A stretch of 64,000 nucleotides of DNA, taken from positions 3,378,501 through 3,442,500 of the forward strand of contig NZ_JAYDCK010000003.1 in NCBI RefSeq assembly GCF_034555965.1, written 5' to 3'. The notes beneath the pieces are model-generated. The model had not been told where the DNA came from, made no database searches, and saw only the letters and a program-made list of their open reading frames with translations. Shown one piece after another: positions 53,100 to 63,911 of the stretch (position 1 is the first letter of the stretch; every line of letters starts with the position of its first letter). This DNA is from Aquicoccus sp. G2-2. Lineage in GTDB: Bacteria; Pseudomonadota; Alphaproteobacteria; Rhodobacterales; Rhodobacteraceae. The position numbers were made by a program, and so were the translations under genes.

Positions 53100-54343
53100 T
53101 CAGGCGGGGGCGAGGCGGTTTTCGCGCACCGGCAGATGCACGATGGCCGAGAGCGCGCCAATGCCGATGCCGACCCACCATACGGCGGTGTAGCTTCCGT
53201 AGATGTCATACATCCGCCCGCCCAGCCAGACGCCGAGGAAGCTGCCCAATTGGTGCGAGAAAAACACGATGCCGTAAAGCGTGCCCATATAGCGCAGCCC
53301 GTAGATATGAGCGATCAGCCCGGAGGTGAGCGGCACGGTTGCGAGCCAAAGCGCGCCCATGGCGGTGGAGAACAGCAGCACGGTGGCCGGGGTCATCGGG
53401 GTGAGGATGAAGGCGGCGGCGATCAGGGTGCGACAGACGTAAATGCCCGCCAGCAGGTATTTGCGCGAATAGCGATTGCCAAGCCAGCCTGCGGTCAGGG
53501 TGCCTGCGATATTGGCCAGCCCGATGAGCGAGATTGCGGCAGCCCCGAGCCGCGAGGTGGTGGTGATGCCGAGATTGTGCAGCAGGCCGCCTGAGGCGAT
53601 CGGCCCGCAGGCTTCGGCCACGAAGGCGGGGAAATGCGCGGTGATGAAGGCCAACTGATAGCCGCAGGAGAAGAAGCCCACGAAAATCAGTGCGAAAGAC
53701 GGATCACGCGTGGCCCGGCGCAGGATCGCGCCCATGCTTTCTTCAAGTGCGGCGCGGCTTGCCGGGGGTGTGGTGCGCGCATGAATGGCAGAACGAAGAG
53801 CGTGGCAAGGATGGTGACGGCGAAGATGAGAAACACCGATTGCCATGGGAAAAGACCAAGCAGCCATTCGGCGACGGGCGCGCCGAAGACCTGTCCGGCG
53901 GAGCCGGCGGCGGTGGCGATGGCGAGGCTCATCGAGCGGTTGGCATCGGACGAGGCGCGCCCGACCACGGCGAGGATAACGCCAAAGCCGGTGCCCGCGA
54001 TGCCAAAGCCGACCAGCATTTCATAGGCTTGATGCGCTTCCGGGGTTACCGCTTGCGAGCTGAGCACGAGGCCCGCCGCGTAGGTCAGCGCGCCGAGAAT
54101 GATGGCTTTGCGGTCGCCGATCTTTTCGGCCATGGCACCGAACAGCGGTTGCCCGATCCCCCAGAACAGGTTTTGCTGGGCGATGGCCAAGGAAAATTCC
54201 GACCGCGCCCAGCCGAATTCATCGGCGATGGGGATCTGGAAGACGCCGAAGCTTGCCCGGATGGCGAAGGACACCAGTATGATGATGCAGCCGGTGATCA
54301 GGACGGGGGTGAATAGCGGCGCAGCTTTCGTTGCGGTGGTCAT
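53100..54343 (-). CDS. MFS transporter, frame broken once
   Basis: The N-terminal part (MTTATKAAPLFTPVLITGCIIILVSFAIRASFGVFQIPIADEFGW, six helices to FVLPFMRAP) and the C-terminal part (ALEESMGAILRRATRDPSFALIFVGFFSCGYQLAFITAHFPAF to LPVRENRLAPA) lie in two frames. They meet at the five-G run 53764-53768; one more base joins them. The result is a 12-helix major facilitator of the monocarboxylate/oxalate-formate antiporter style. The substrate is unknown. It converges with the ornithine cyclodeaminase gene, with the stops directly adjacent. Confidence 0.85.
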
Positions 54344-54470
54344 GCTGGGGTCTCCTGTGCCGGGGAGCTTAGCGGTGTGCGGCATTGAGGCAAGCCGAAA
54401 AATGTCTGGCGGGTGTGGGCACTTGTGCAGCGGTCTTGTCCTTTATGGGAGAGCCGCGTTAGAGGGAAGC

Positions 54471-55541
54471 ATGGAGCACGATGTGATCAGTGAATATCAG
54501 GCGCGGGTGGCGGCGGGGTTGATCCGGGCCGACCCGGTGCAGGAAGCCGTGTTGCCCGAGCTGGAACGGATTCGCGCAAGCCTCGCGGTGCCGGTGAAAA
54601 AGGCTGGCTGGCTGCGCAGGGGCAAGCCCGAGCCGGTGAAGGGGCTTTACCTTTGGGGCGGGGTCGGGCGCGGGAAATCCATGCTGATGGATCTGTTCGT
54701 TGATTGCCTTGGCGATATTCCGGCGCGGCGGGTGCATTTTCATGCGTTCATGCAGGAAATTCAGGACGGGCTTGATGCGGCGCGCAAGACCGGTGCGCAG
54801 GACGCGTTGAAGCCGGTTGCAGAGGCGGTGATCGAAAGCGTGCGTTGTCTTGCGTTCGACGAGATGCAGATTAGCGACATTGCCGATGCGATGATCGTGG
54901 GGCGGCTTTTCGAGGCGCTGTTCGAGGCCGGGGTGGTGGTTGTTACCACGTCGAACCGCGAGCCGGGGGAGCTTTACAAAGACGGGCTGAACCGGCAACT
55001 TTTCCTGCCGTTCATCGACCTTATACGCGAGCGTATAGAGGTGCATGAATTGGCCGGGGTGACGGATTACCGGCAACATCGGTTGCAGGGCACGCCGGTT
55101 TATTTCACGCCGAATGACAGCGCGGCAAAGGCCGGGATGGATGCGCTTTGGCGTGATCTGAGCGGCGGGGAGAGCGCGCGGTTGGTTTTGAAGGTAAAGG
55201 GCCGGGAGGTGGAAATCCCGCAATTCAGCAATGGTGTGGGTCGGGCGCGGTTTTACGATTTGTGCGGGCGGGCGCTGGGGCCGGGTGATTATCTTGAGAT
55301 CGCGGACCGGGTCAGCGTGCTTTTCGTCGATGATATTCCGCGCCTGTCGCGCGCCAATTTCAACGAGGCAAAGCGGTTTGTCACGCTGATTGATGCGCTT
55401 TACGAGGCCGAAGTGCGGCTGATCGTCAGTGCCGCGGCGGTGCCGGATATGCTTTTCGTGGAAGGCGACGGTGCGTTTGAGTTTCAGCGCACCGCGTCGC
55501 GGCTGATCGAGATGCAGAGCGAGGATTGGGCGGCGAAGTGA
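54471..55541 (+). CDS. zapE: Cell division protein ZapE (AFG1-like ATPase)
   Basis: This 356-residue AAA-type ATPase has Walker A [21 protein letters not shown] and Walker B [21 protein letters not shown]. Motifs [29 protein letters not shown]-like sequence and [31 protein letters not shown] are typical of ZapE. It binds FtsZ in E. coli and is linked to division under low oxygen and stress. AGAGGG sits just ahead of the ATG at 54471. It appears monocistronic, with a hairpin 16 bases after the stop. Confidence 0.93.
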   Translation: [356 protein letters not shown]

Positions 55542-55887
55542 GGCGCCAAAAGAAAGGGGGCCGTTGAACCGGCCCCTCGATCTATTCCTGCCTGTCTGTT
55601 CCGTCTGTTCCGTCTGTTCCGTGTTGCGGGCGTGGCATTCTTTGGCGTGGGTCTTGGCGTATGTTCGCCGCTCCGGCAGATACATGTGCCGGTGTTGGCG
55701 TTCATTTAGGTATGGGCCGTTCGCTGCCTGCCTGTCCCTTTATGCCGATCTGAATTCTGACCCAAGATATAGGCGAAACAGCGCGAATCAGTCAACATAA
55801 AGTGGTTCTGTGGCGCGCGTTTTTTCAGGAAAATAAGCCATCCCGGCAAAAACCGAATCGTTTCAGCGCCTTGCCGAGTGCCCGCGT
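55542..55887. other. Convergent spacer with hairpin and short tandem repeat
   Basis: This 346-base spacer separates the ends of zapE and folC and holds no convincing gene. GGGGCCG TTGAAC CGGCCCC (about 55557-55576) forms a stem that may end transcription from either side. Three exact copies of the 9-base unit GTCTGTTCC lie at 55594-55620. Confidence 0.7.
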
Positions 55888-57171
55888 TCAGCCGTGTTCG
55901 CGCAGAACGCGACCGGCGAGGTAGAGCGAGCCGCAAATCAGGATGCGGGCATGCGGCGCGCGCGCGGTGATTGCTTGCGCGGCGGCGGCAACGGAGGAAG
56001 CGGTGCCGGTTTCGGTGAGCGCGGGAATTCCGGCGTTTGCGGCGGCGCGGGCGGTCTCTTCGGCGGGCAGGGTGTTCTGCTCTCCGGGGATGGAGACAGC
56101 GGTGAGGCTGTTGGCATGGGGCAGCAGCGGGGCAAGGTAGCCCGCCACGTCCTTGGTATTCATCATGCCGCAGATCAGATGGGTTTCGCGCGTGGGCAGA
56201 CGGGTGAGCGTTTCAGCGAGGCTAAGCCCGCAGGCGGCGTTATGGCCGCCATCAAGCCAAAATTCCGCGCCGGGGGCCGCATCGAGCAGGGGGCCATGGC
56301 GCAGGTGCTGCATCCGGGCGGGCCAGGTGGCGCGGGTCATGGCGGCGTCATATGCCGCATCGCCAAGCCCGAGATTGCGCAGGGCTGTGAGGACCGCACC
56401 CGCGTTCTGGAACTGGTGCGCGCCGATCAGCACCGGCGCGGGCAGGTCGAGCAGGCCGGTTTCATCCTGATAGACAAGCCGCCCGCGTTCTTCGGTGACG
56501 TGCCAGTGTTGGCCTTGCACCGAGAGCGGCGCGGAGAGGCGGGCGGCGCGAGCCTCGATCACGTCGAGCGCGTCATCGGTTTGAGCGGAGACGACGCAGG
56601 GCACGCCACGCTTGAGGATGCCTGCTTTCTCGCCCGCGATTTCGGCGACGGTATTGCCGAGAAATTGCGGATGATCGAAGGATACGGGCGTTATCATGGT
56701 AAGCGCGGGCCGCTCAATCACGTTGGTGGCGTCGAGCCGCCCGCCAAGGCCGACTTCGAGCAGGGTGTAATCGGCAGGCGTGCGCGACATGGCCAGCAGG
56801 GCGGCGCAGGTGGTGATTTCGAAATAGGTGATTTCCTCGCCACCATTGGCGGCGTCGCATTCATCAAGCACATCGGAGAGGTGCTCTTCAGTGATCAATT
56901 CACCGGCAAGGCGGATGCGTTCGTGAAACCGGGCCAGATGCGGCGAGGTATAGGCGTGAACACGCAGGCCCGCGCCTTCCATCCCGGCGCGCAGCATGGC
57001 GAGGGTGGAGCCTTTGCCGTTGGTGCCAGCGATATGCACCACGGGGGGTAATTTTTCCTGCGGATTGCCGAGACGGTCGAGCAGGCGCCAGACCCGGTCA
57101 AGCGTGAGGTCGATGATCTTGGGGTGAAGCGCCATCATCCTTGTGAGGATGGCATCGGAACCGGCGTTCAT
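55888..57171 (-). CDS. folC: Bifunctional folylpolyglutamate synthase / dihydrofolate synthase
   Basis: This 427-residue Mur-ligase-type enzyme has the ATP-binding loop HIAGTNGKGSTLAMLRAGME, ITYFEITTCAALLAMS and YTLLEVGLGGRLDATNVI. FWLDGGHNAACGLSLAETL is the His/Asn region near the end. It makes dihydrofolate and lengthens the glutamate tail. It follows accD with a 4-base overlap (ATGA), the well-known pairing that links folate and fatty-acid synthesis genes. Confidence 0.97.
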   Translation of the reverse strand: MNAGSDAILTRMMALHPKIIDLTLDRVWRLLDRLGNPQEKLPPVVHIAGTNGKGSTLAMLRAGMEGAGLRVHAYTSPHLARFHERIRLAGELITEEHLSDVLDECDAANGGEEITYFEITTCAALLAMSRTPADYTLLEVGLGGRLDATNVIERPALTMITPVSFDHPQFLGNTVAEIAGEKAGILKRGVPCVVSAQTDDALDVIEARAARLSAPLSVQGQHWHVTEERGRLVYQDETGLLDLPAPVLIGAHQFQNAGAVLTALRNLGLGDAAYDAAMTRATWPARMQHLRHGPLLDAAPGAEFWLDGGHNAACGLSLAETLTRLPTRETHLICGMMNTKDVAGYLAPLLPHANSLTAVSIPGEQNTLPAEETARAAANAGIPALTETGTASSVAAAAQAITARAPHARILICGSLYLAGRVLREHG

Positions 57172-58145
57172 TTCGTGGGGTCGGTGGTGGGCGCTGCCGC
57201 GTCGGATGCGGCTGACGGCTCGGCGGTATTCTCCGGGCTGTCGGGTTCGGCTGCTTGCTCTTGCTCAGGCGGGGGCAGTTCACCGGCAACGGCGGGCGGC
57301 AGGCGTAACAGCATCCGGGTGACCGTGATCAGCTCATCGCGCATTTGCGGGCGCGGGGTGACACGGTCGAGCATCCCGTGATCGAGCAGGTATTCGGCGC
57401 GCTGGAACCCTTCGGGGAGCTGTTCGCCCAGCGTTTGTTCGATAACGCGCGGCCCGGCAAAGCAGATCAGCGCGTTCGGTTCGGCAATTTGCACGTCGCC
57501 CAGCATGGCGTAGGACGCGGTGACGCCGCCAGTGGTCGGGTGGGTGAGCACGACAATATAAGGCAGGCCCGCTTCCTTGAGCATCTGCACGGCAACGGTG
57601 GTGCGCGGCATTTGCATCAGGCTGAGAATGCCTTCCTGCATCCGCGCGCCGCCAGCGGCAGAGAACAGGACAAGCGGGCGCTTGAGCTTCACTGCTTCTT
57701 GGGCGGCGGCGATGATCGCGTTGCCGACATACATGCCCATGGAGCCGCCCATGAACGAAAAATCTTGTGCCGCCGCAATGATCGGCGTGCGGCCAATCTC
57801 GCCTTGGGCGACCAGCATGGCTTCGTGTTCGCCGGTGGTGTTGCGGGCGGCTTTCATCCGGTCGGGATAGCGTTTCTGGTCACGGAATTTCAGCGGGTCT
57901 TCAAGTGGGGCGGGCACGTCAATCTCGGTGAAGATGCCGTTGTCGAAAAGCGCCTTGAAGCGTTCGCGCGGGGCAAACGCCATGTGATGCCCGCAAGACG
58001 TGCAGACATTCAGGTTTTCGCTGAGTTCGCGGTGAAACAACATGGTGCCGCAGCCGTCGCATTTCGTCCACAGGTTCTCGGGCGTGTCGCGGCGCGAGAA
58101 GATCGAGTTGATCCGGGGGCGGACGTAGTTGTTGATCCAGTTCAT
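57168..58145 (-). CDS. accD: Acetyl-CoA carboxylase carboxyltransferase subunit beta
   Basis: This 325-residue protein has an N-terminal zinc ribbon WTKCDGCGTMLFHRELSENLNVCTSCGHH (CxxC...CxxC). The carboxyltransferase domain includes GGSMGMYVGNAIIAAAQEAVKLKRPLVLFSAAGGARMQEGILSLMQMPRTTVA and TTGGVTASYAMLGDVQIAEPNALICFAGPRVIEQTL. With AccA it transfers carboxyl to acetyl-CoA. A tail of about 40 residues rich in Pro, Glu and Ala extends beyond the conserved core. It leads the accD-folC pair. Confidence 0.98.
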   Translation of the reverse strand: MNWINNYVRPRINSIFSRRDTPENLWTKCDGCGTMLFHRELSENLNVCTSCGHHMAFAPRERFKALFDNGIFTEIDVPAPLEDPLKFRDQKRYPDRMKAARNTTGEHEAMLVAQGEIGRTPIIAAAQDFSFMGGSMGMYVGNAIIAAAQEAVKLKRPLVLFSAAGGARMQEGILSLMQMPRTTVAVQMLKEAGLPYIVVLTHPTTGGVTASYAMLGDVQIAEPNALICFAGPRVIEQTLGEQLPEGFQRAEYLLDHGMLDRVTPRPQMRDELITVTRMLLRLPPAVAGELPPPEQEQAAEPDSPENTAEPSAASDAAAPTTDPTK

Positions 58146-58246
58146 CGGCAGGTTGTCTCACAAAGGCGCGGTATCGCGGTTGTTCGGTGAGATAATCGCG
58201 TCAGCGGGGAATTGCAATCGGGGGCCGGGGATGGGCAGATCGCCGG

Positions 58247-59134
58247 TTATCGTGAAATGGCAAGCCGCGCGGCCAGCCAAGCGCAGAGCATGACAAGCGT
58301 GTCATAGGGCAGCCATGTGGCGCGGGCGCTGATATCGGCGGGGGAGAATGGGAAGAGGTTAAGTGCCAGCCCAAAGCTTTGCCCCATTGGCGCGGTGATC
58401 AGCAGCGCGCTGATGTTGAGGGCGAAATGCAGCGCCAGCGCAGCCCCCAGCGTGCCGGTGCGCGCCGTCAGGTCGCCCGCCGCCAGACCGAAGATCGTGG
58501 CGGTGACGACATAGATCGGTGCATTGGCCCCGGCCCCGACGGGATCGTAATGCAGCGCGCCAAAAACCAGAGCGGGCACTGCCAGCCAGACCAGAGGGGT
58601 GGAGAAGCGCCCGGCAAGCTGCCCCTGAAGGTAGCCGCGAAAGGCCAGTTCCTCGGCGCTGATTTGCACAAAGACAAGCGGCAGGGTCAGCGGCAGAAGC
58701 GCCAGCCAGCGCAGGAACGGCAAGCCGGGCTGTGGGGCCATGGCGGCGGGTTCGGGCAGCAGCCAGAGCAATGTGCCAAGCGCCGCGAGGGCCACGGAGA
58801 CGCGCAAGAAATCGCGCAATGCCGCACCCGGCGGGCCAAGGAAGGATCGCAGCTGTCGGCGGTGTAATTGGTTGGTGACCAGCAGCAGCGACAGGGTGAG
58901 CATTCCGAACACGCCGAGCAGGGCCATCATGCCGCGCGGGGTCGACCCGGCGTCGATTTCGGCGGAAAGGGCGGCCCAGTTGTCTTGTGTCACCAGTTCG
59001 GCAAGCAGATTGAAATAGGTGTAGGTCAGCGCGAAGTAACAGGCGAGGGTGATGCCGATGCCAAGCGCAAGCCGCCACAGTTGCGCGCTGGGGCGGGCCT
59101 GATTGGCAAGGTGGGCATGGGCCGCGTATCGCAT
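58247..59134 (-). CDS. CPBP family intramembrane metalloprotease
   Basis: The product is about 295 residues with about eight membrane helices. It carries the CPBP (CAAX protease and bacteriocin-processing) motifs: EELAFRGYLQG (EExxxR), a central FGALHYDP His and the later ALALHFALN region. The substrate is unknown; such proteases act in envelope quality control or peptide processing. I start at MRYAAHAHLANQARP (59132-59134); a TTG eleven codons earlier is possible. Confidence 0.88.
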   Translation of the reverse strand: MRYAAHAHLANQARPSAQLWRLALGIGITLACYFALTYTYFNLLAELVTQDNWAALSAEIDAGSTPRGMMALLGVFGMLTLSLLLVTNQLHRRQLRSFLGPPGAALRDFLRVSVALAALGTLLWLLPEPAAMAPQPGLPFLRWLALLPLTLPLVFVQISAEELAFRGYLQGQLAGRFSTPLVWLAVPALVFGALHYDPVGAGANAPIYVVTATIFGLAAGDLTARTGTLGAALALHFALNISALLITAPMGQSFGLALNLFPFSPADISARATWLPYDTLVMLCAWLAARLAISR

Positions 59135-59466
59135 GAATGATAGCTTTAGCCGTTCATCGCCACGCAAGAAAGAGGGCAGCGCAGGTGCATATTGCTGATT
59201 AAAGACGAGGCGGCTTGCGCCCGCGCGACAATTCGCAGCTTTGCGATCATGCTTGCCGAGGCGGTGAGACAGCTTCGTGTTTGCGGTCTCTTATGTGCGT
59301 GTCACGGGTGGGAAGGCATTGGAAACACGCTGTTTCCGATGGCGCATGAGGGTTGTGCGCAAGGGGGTGATTGCCTTATCTCTCGTTGGTCTTGCGGGTT
59401 TCGGGCCAGTTTCGGGCCAATTCCGGGGTTTTGAGGCAGCGACGATTTGGTTGCAGGAGGCTGAAA
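59135..59466. other. Spacer upstream of the lipoprotein locus
   Basis: About 330 bases. A frame from an ATG at 59346 begins MRVVRKGVIALSLVGLAGFGPVSGQFRGF, which resembles a signal peptide, but no good ribosome site precedes it and the frame runs into the next gene out of register. It may be spurious or belong to a second small exported protein. No other feature is visible. Confidence 0.35.
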
Positions 59467-60228
59467 ATGAGCGGCCAGCACGGCTTGAAGACAGTTTGCG
59501 GCAACACCGGGTATTTGCCCGCTGCGCCTGCGCGGGGGGATTCTTGCGGCGCTTGCTTTTGTGCTTTCTGGCTGTGTCGAAGCCGGACCCGGCGGCGGGT
59601 TTGATTTCTTGACGGCGGCCAATACGACCCAAGGGGTATCACGCGGCACTGCCAATCCGGCTGGCGCGAAGGCGGGCAAGCCGAAACAGGCCCAAGCATT
59701 GAAGCGCGTGCCAATGGCCGGCGGGCAGGTGGTGATCGCGGGGCCACGGGGCTATTGCGTTGATCGAACCTCTTTGCGCCATGGTTTCGCGGGGGGTTTG
59801 CGTTGATCGCATCATGCAATTCGCTTAACCGCGATTATGCGGCGGCGGATGCCGAGCCGGTGGTGATGACGGTTCAGGTTCAGCCCGGCCTCATGAAACA
59901 GGATGCGCCGACGGCGGATGATCTGTCGGCTGCGCTTGCGCCGGTGAAAACGCTTGCCAAGCTTGATGGGGACGGGGTTTCGCTGATTCAGCTTGCCAGT
60001 GGTGGCGACCGGGGCATTCCGGCCGGAGACCCGAGGCATTGGCGCGGGACAATGATGATCAACGGGTATCTGGTGGGCATTGCGCTTTATGCGCCGAAGG
60101 GCAATGTGCTGGCCGGGCGCAAGGGTAAGCGGATGATGATTGCGCTGGCGGAAAGCCTGCGCGAGGCCAGCCCGATCAAGGATTATTCGGCGCAGGCCAA
60201 GGCGCTTGCAGCGAAAAAGAAGAAATAG
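59467..60228 (+). CDS. Probable lipoprotein of unknown function, frame broken
   Basis: A strong AGGAGG precedes an ATG at 59467 (MSGQHGLKTVCGNTG). The clear lipoprotein signal ILAALAFVLSGCVEAGPGGG lies in another frame, reached across the G run near 59536-59541. A second break is at the six-G run 59791-59796; one extra G joins VAGPRGYCVDRTSLRHGFAGG to FALIASCNSLNRDYAAADAEP and on to the end at 60228. The mature part has three Cys residues and a basic C-terminus. The family is unrecognised. The N-terminal register is uncertain. Confidence 0.55.
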
Positions 60229-60229
60229 A

Positions 60230-60272
60230 GCGTTTCGATCGTTTGCCCGATCACGACGATAGGTCGAAACGC
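60230..60272. repeat. Inverted repeat sharing GCGTTTCG/CGAAACGC arms with 23127-23179
   Basis: GCGTTTCGA (60230-60238) and TCGAAACGC (60264-60272) form a 9-bp stem around 25 bases that include an inner CGATC...GAT pairing. It begins two bases after the lipoprotein stop and may act as its terminator. Confidence 0.6.
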
Positions 60273-60447
60273 ATTGGGCCGGTGAGGCGGCTAAATGAGC
60301 GAAACTGCGCGCGGACACATTTTGTTGCCAAAAGCGCCGTAAACATATTTCCCCGTTAACATTGTTTCCGTTAGACTATAACCCGAATGGGAAATTGGTG
60401 GCTTTACCCGAGGTTGGGTGCAGGGCCGGAACAGGTGTCGGGCGGGC

Positions 60448-61218
60448 ATGGGTAGAAAAACGGGCGTATTGAGTGGTCTGCTTTATCAGGCGTCTTTGCG
60501 GCGCTGGGCGCGGGCGGGGCGGCGTGCAAGCTCTGCCGATTTGCCGGTTCTGCGCCAGCAACGCCTCAAGGCGCGGCAGTTGAAAGCCCATCTCGACAAG
60601 CTCATCCATATCTCCGAAAGCCGTCTGGCGTTGCCAATGATCGGTTCATCCGCGTTTCCAAAGCCGTTTGATGCAGATTGGTCATGGCGCCCGGAACTGT
60701 GGCGTGGGCCGTTGCCTGTGCCGGGGATGAGCACGGTCCAGAGCAAGAGCATGTTGGGCAATGAGGTGACGCTGTTTCATGATTGCGCGCGCTCCGAGCT
60801 TACCCTGAGGCAGATCCGCAACCAGCGCGAGGCCGATCTGGCGCCGTTCGGGTTGCGGCTTGATGTGTTCAATTTTGACGGCTCGTTCCTGTCGGCGGTG
60901 GTTGATCTGCCGGAAGAGGCGGCGGCGGGGTTGCAAAAGCGGCATTTGCTCAGGGTCGATACCATTGTCGAGTTGGAAAACCCGCTGGAGATATTTCTGC
61001 GGCTGAACATCAAGCACGGGCCGAACACCGAGCAGTTGGTGCGTGAATTGCCGCTCGGTGCGGAAGAAGCGATGGTGGAATTTGATCTGGCGTATTCGAA
61101 GCTTAATGAAAAGCGGGTTGAGAAAATGTGGCTCGATCTGATTTTCGAAGGGCCGCAGATGAATCAGGTTACCTTGCGGGATCTGACCTTCAGCCGCCGC
61201 CCGAGAGCGGAATTGTGA
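60448..61218 (+). CDS. DUF6478-like conserved protein of unknown function
   Basis: This 256-residue soluble protein is basic at its start (RRWARAGRRASSADLPVLRQQRLKARQLKAHLDKLI) and beta-rich later. The highly patterned end is KMWLDLIFEGPQMNQVTLRDLTFSRRPRAEL. I believe it belongs to the Rhodobacteraceae DUF6478 group, with moderate certainty. No catalytic motif or signal peptide is visible. The following small gene begins 7 bases after its stop, so they are probably one operon. Confidence 0.7.
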   Translation: MGRKTGVLSGLLYQASLRRWARAGRRASSADLPVLRQQRLKARQLKAHLDKLIHISESRLALPMIGSSAFPKPFDADWSWRPELWRGPLPVPGMSTVQSKSMLGNEVTLFHDCARSELTLRQIRNQREADLAPFGLRLDVFNFDGSFLSAVVDLPEEAAAGLQKRHLLRVDTIVELENPLEIFLRLNIKHGPNTEQLVRELPLGAEEAMVEFDLAYSKLNEKRVEKMWLDLIFEGPQMNQVTLRDLTFSRRPRAEL

Positions 61219-61225
61219 GGACGAG

Positions 61226-61606
61226 ATGAGCGATCTGACGGTTAGCAAGACGCGGATGAAAGAGGGCGTCTGGGAGGCATTGCTCAGGCGCAAGAACGAG
61301 GCGCAGCACGCCGATTTGCCGAAGGTGGCGGTGACGCTTGACAATCGCGCGGTGGACGGCGTTTCGGTGGTGCCCGATCAGCACGGTGGTTACCTGTTGC
61401 AGGTGCCGGTGCCGCGCGAGGCGATTTGCGACGGGATACAGACATTCCTGATCAGCGATCAGGTTACCGGCGACAAGCTGGGGTCTTTTGCGCTGATGGC
61501 GGGAGAGGCGCTGGAAGATGACATTCGTGCCGAGCTGGATCTGCTGCGGGCCGAGTTGGACATGCTAAAGCGGGCGTTCCGGCGGCATTGTCTGGAGACG
61601 ATGTAG
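61226..61606 (+). CDS. Small protein of unknown function, coupled to the DUF6478-like gene
   Basis: The 126 residues start MSDLTVSKTRMKEGVWEAL; the middle is beta-rich (VAVTLDNRAVDGVSVVPDQHGGYLLQVPVP), and a helical C-terminus (DDIRAELDLLRAELDMLKRAFRRHCLETM) could form a short coiled coil. It has no signal peptide. Its close spacing to the upstream gene and the coiled coil suggest a partner protein. No family is recognised. Confidence 0.65.
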   Translation: MSDLTVSKTRMKEGVWEALLRRKNEAQHADLPKVAVTLDNRAVDGVSVVPDQHGGYLLQVPVPREAICDGIQTFLISDQVTGDKLGSFALMAGEALEDDIRAELDLLRAELDMLKRAFRRHCLETM

Positions 61607-61648
61607 CCGGTGCCATGCGGCCCGCGCTTGACGTGTGGTTCGGGGTGA

Positions 61649-63727
<2,079 letters not shown>

Positions 63728-63732
63728 GCGCG

Positions 63733-63779
63733 GCACCGGGGACTGCCGGTGCGCCGTGGATATTTTTGGCAAAATGAAG
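63733..63779 (+). repeat. Hairpin followed by GGATATTT-NN-GGCAAAATGAAG motif
   Basis: GCACCGG (about 63733-63739) pairs with CCGGTGC (about 63746-63752) and is followed by the motif at 63758-63779. It starts six bases after the fadH stop. It is the third element of the set at 40583 and 52000. Confidence 0.65.
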
Positions 63780-63911
63780 CCGGGCGCGCGGCGGGCAGGC
63801 TGTGCCAGTTGTTTCAATCCGTGAACGCGGATGTGAGATGTTGTTGATTGGTGGATGGCGTCGTCACGCTTACCTCTGGGGTCAAATGACCCTTTTGGTG
63901 CGGAGACGAGA

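Noticed and set aside
53100..54343. Two separate half-size transporters
   Set aside because: The halves join at one homopolymer into a standard 12-helix MFS protein.
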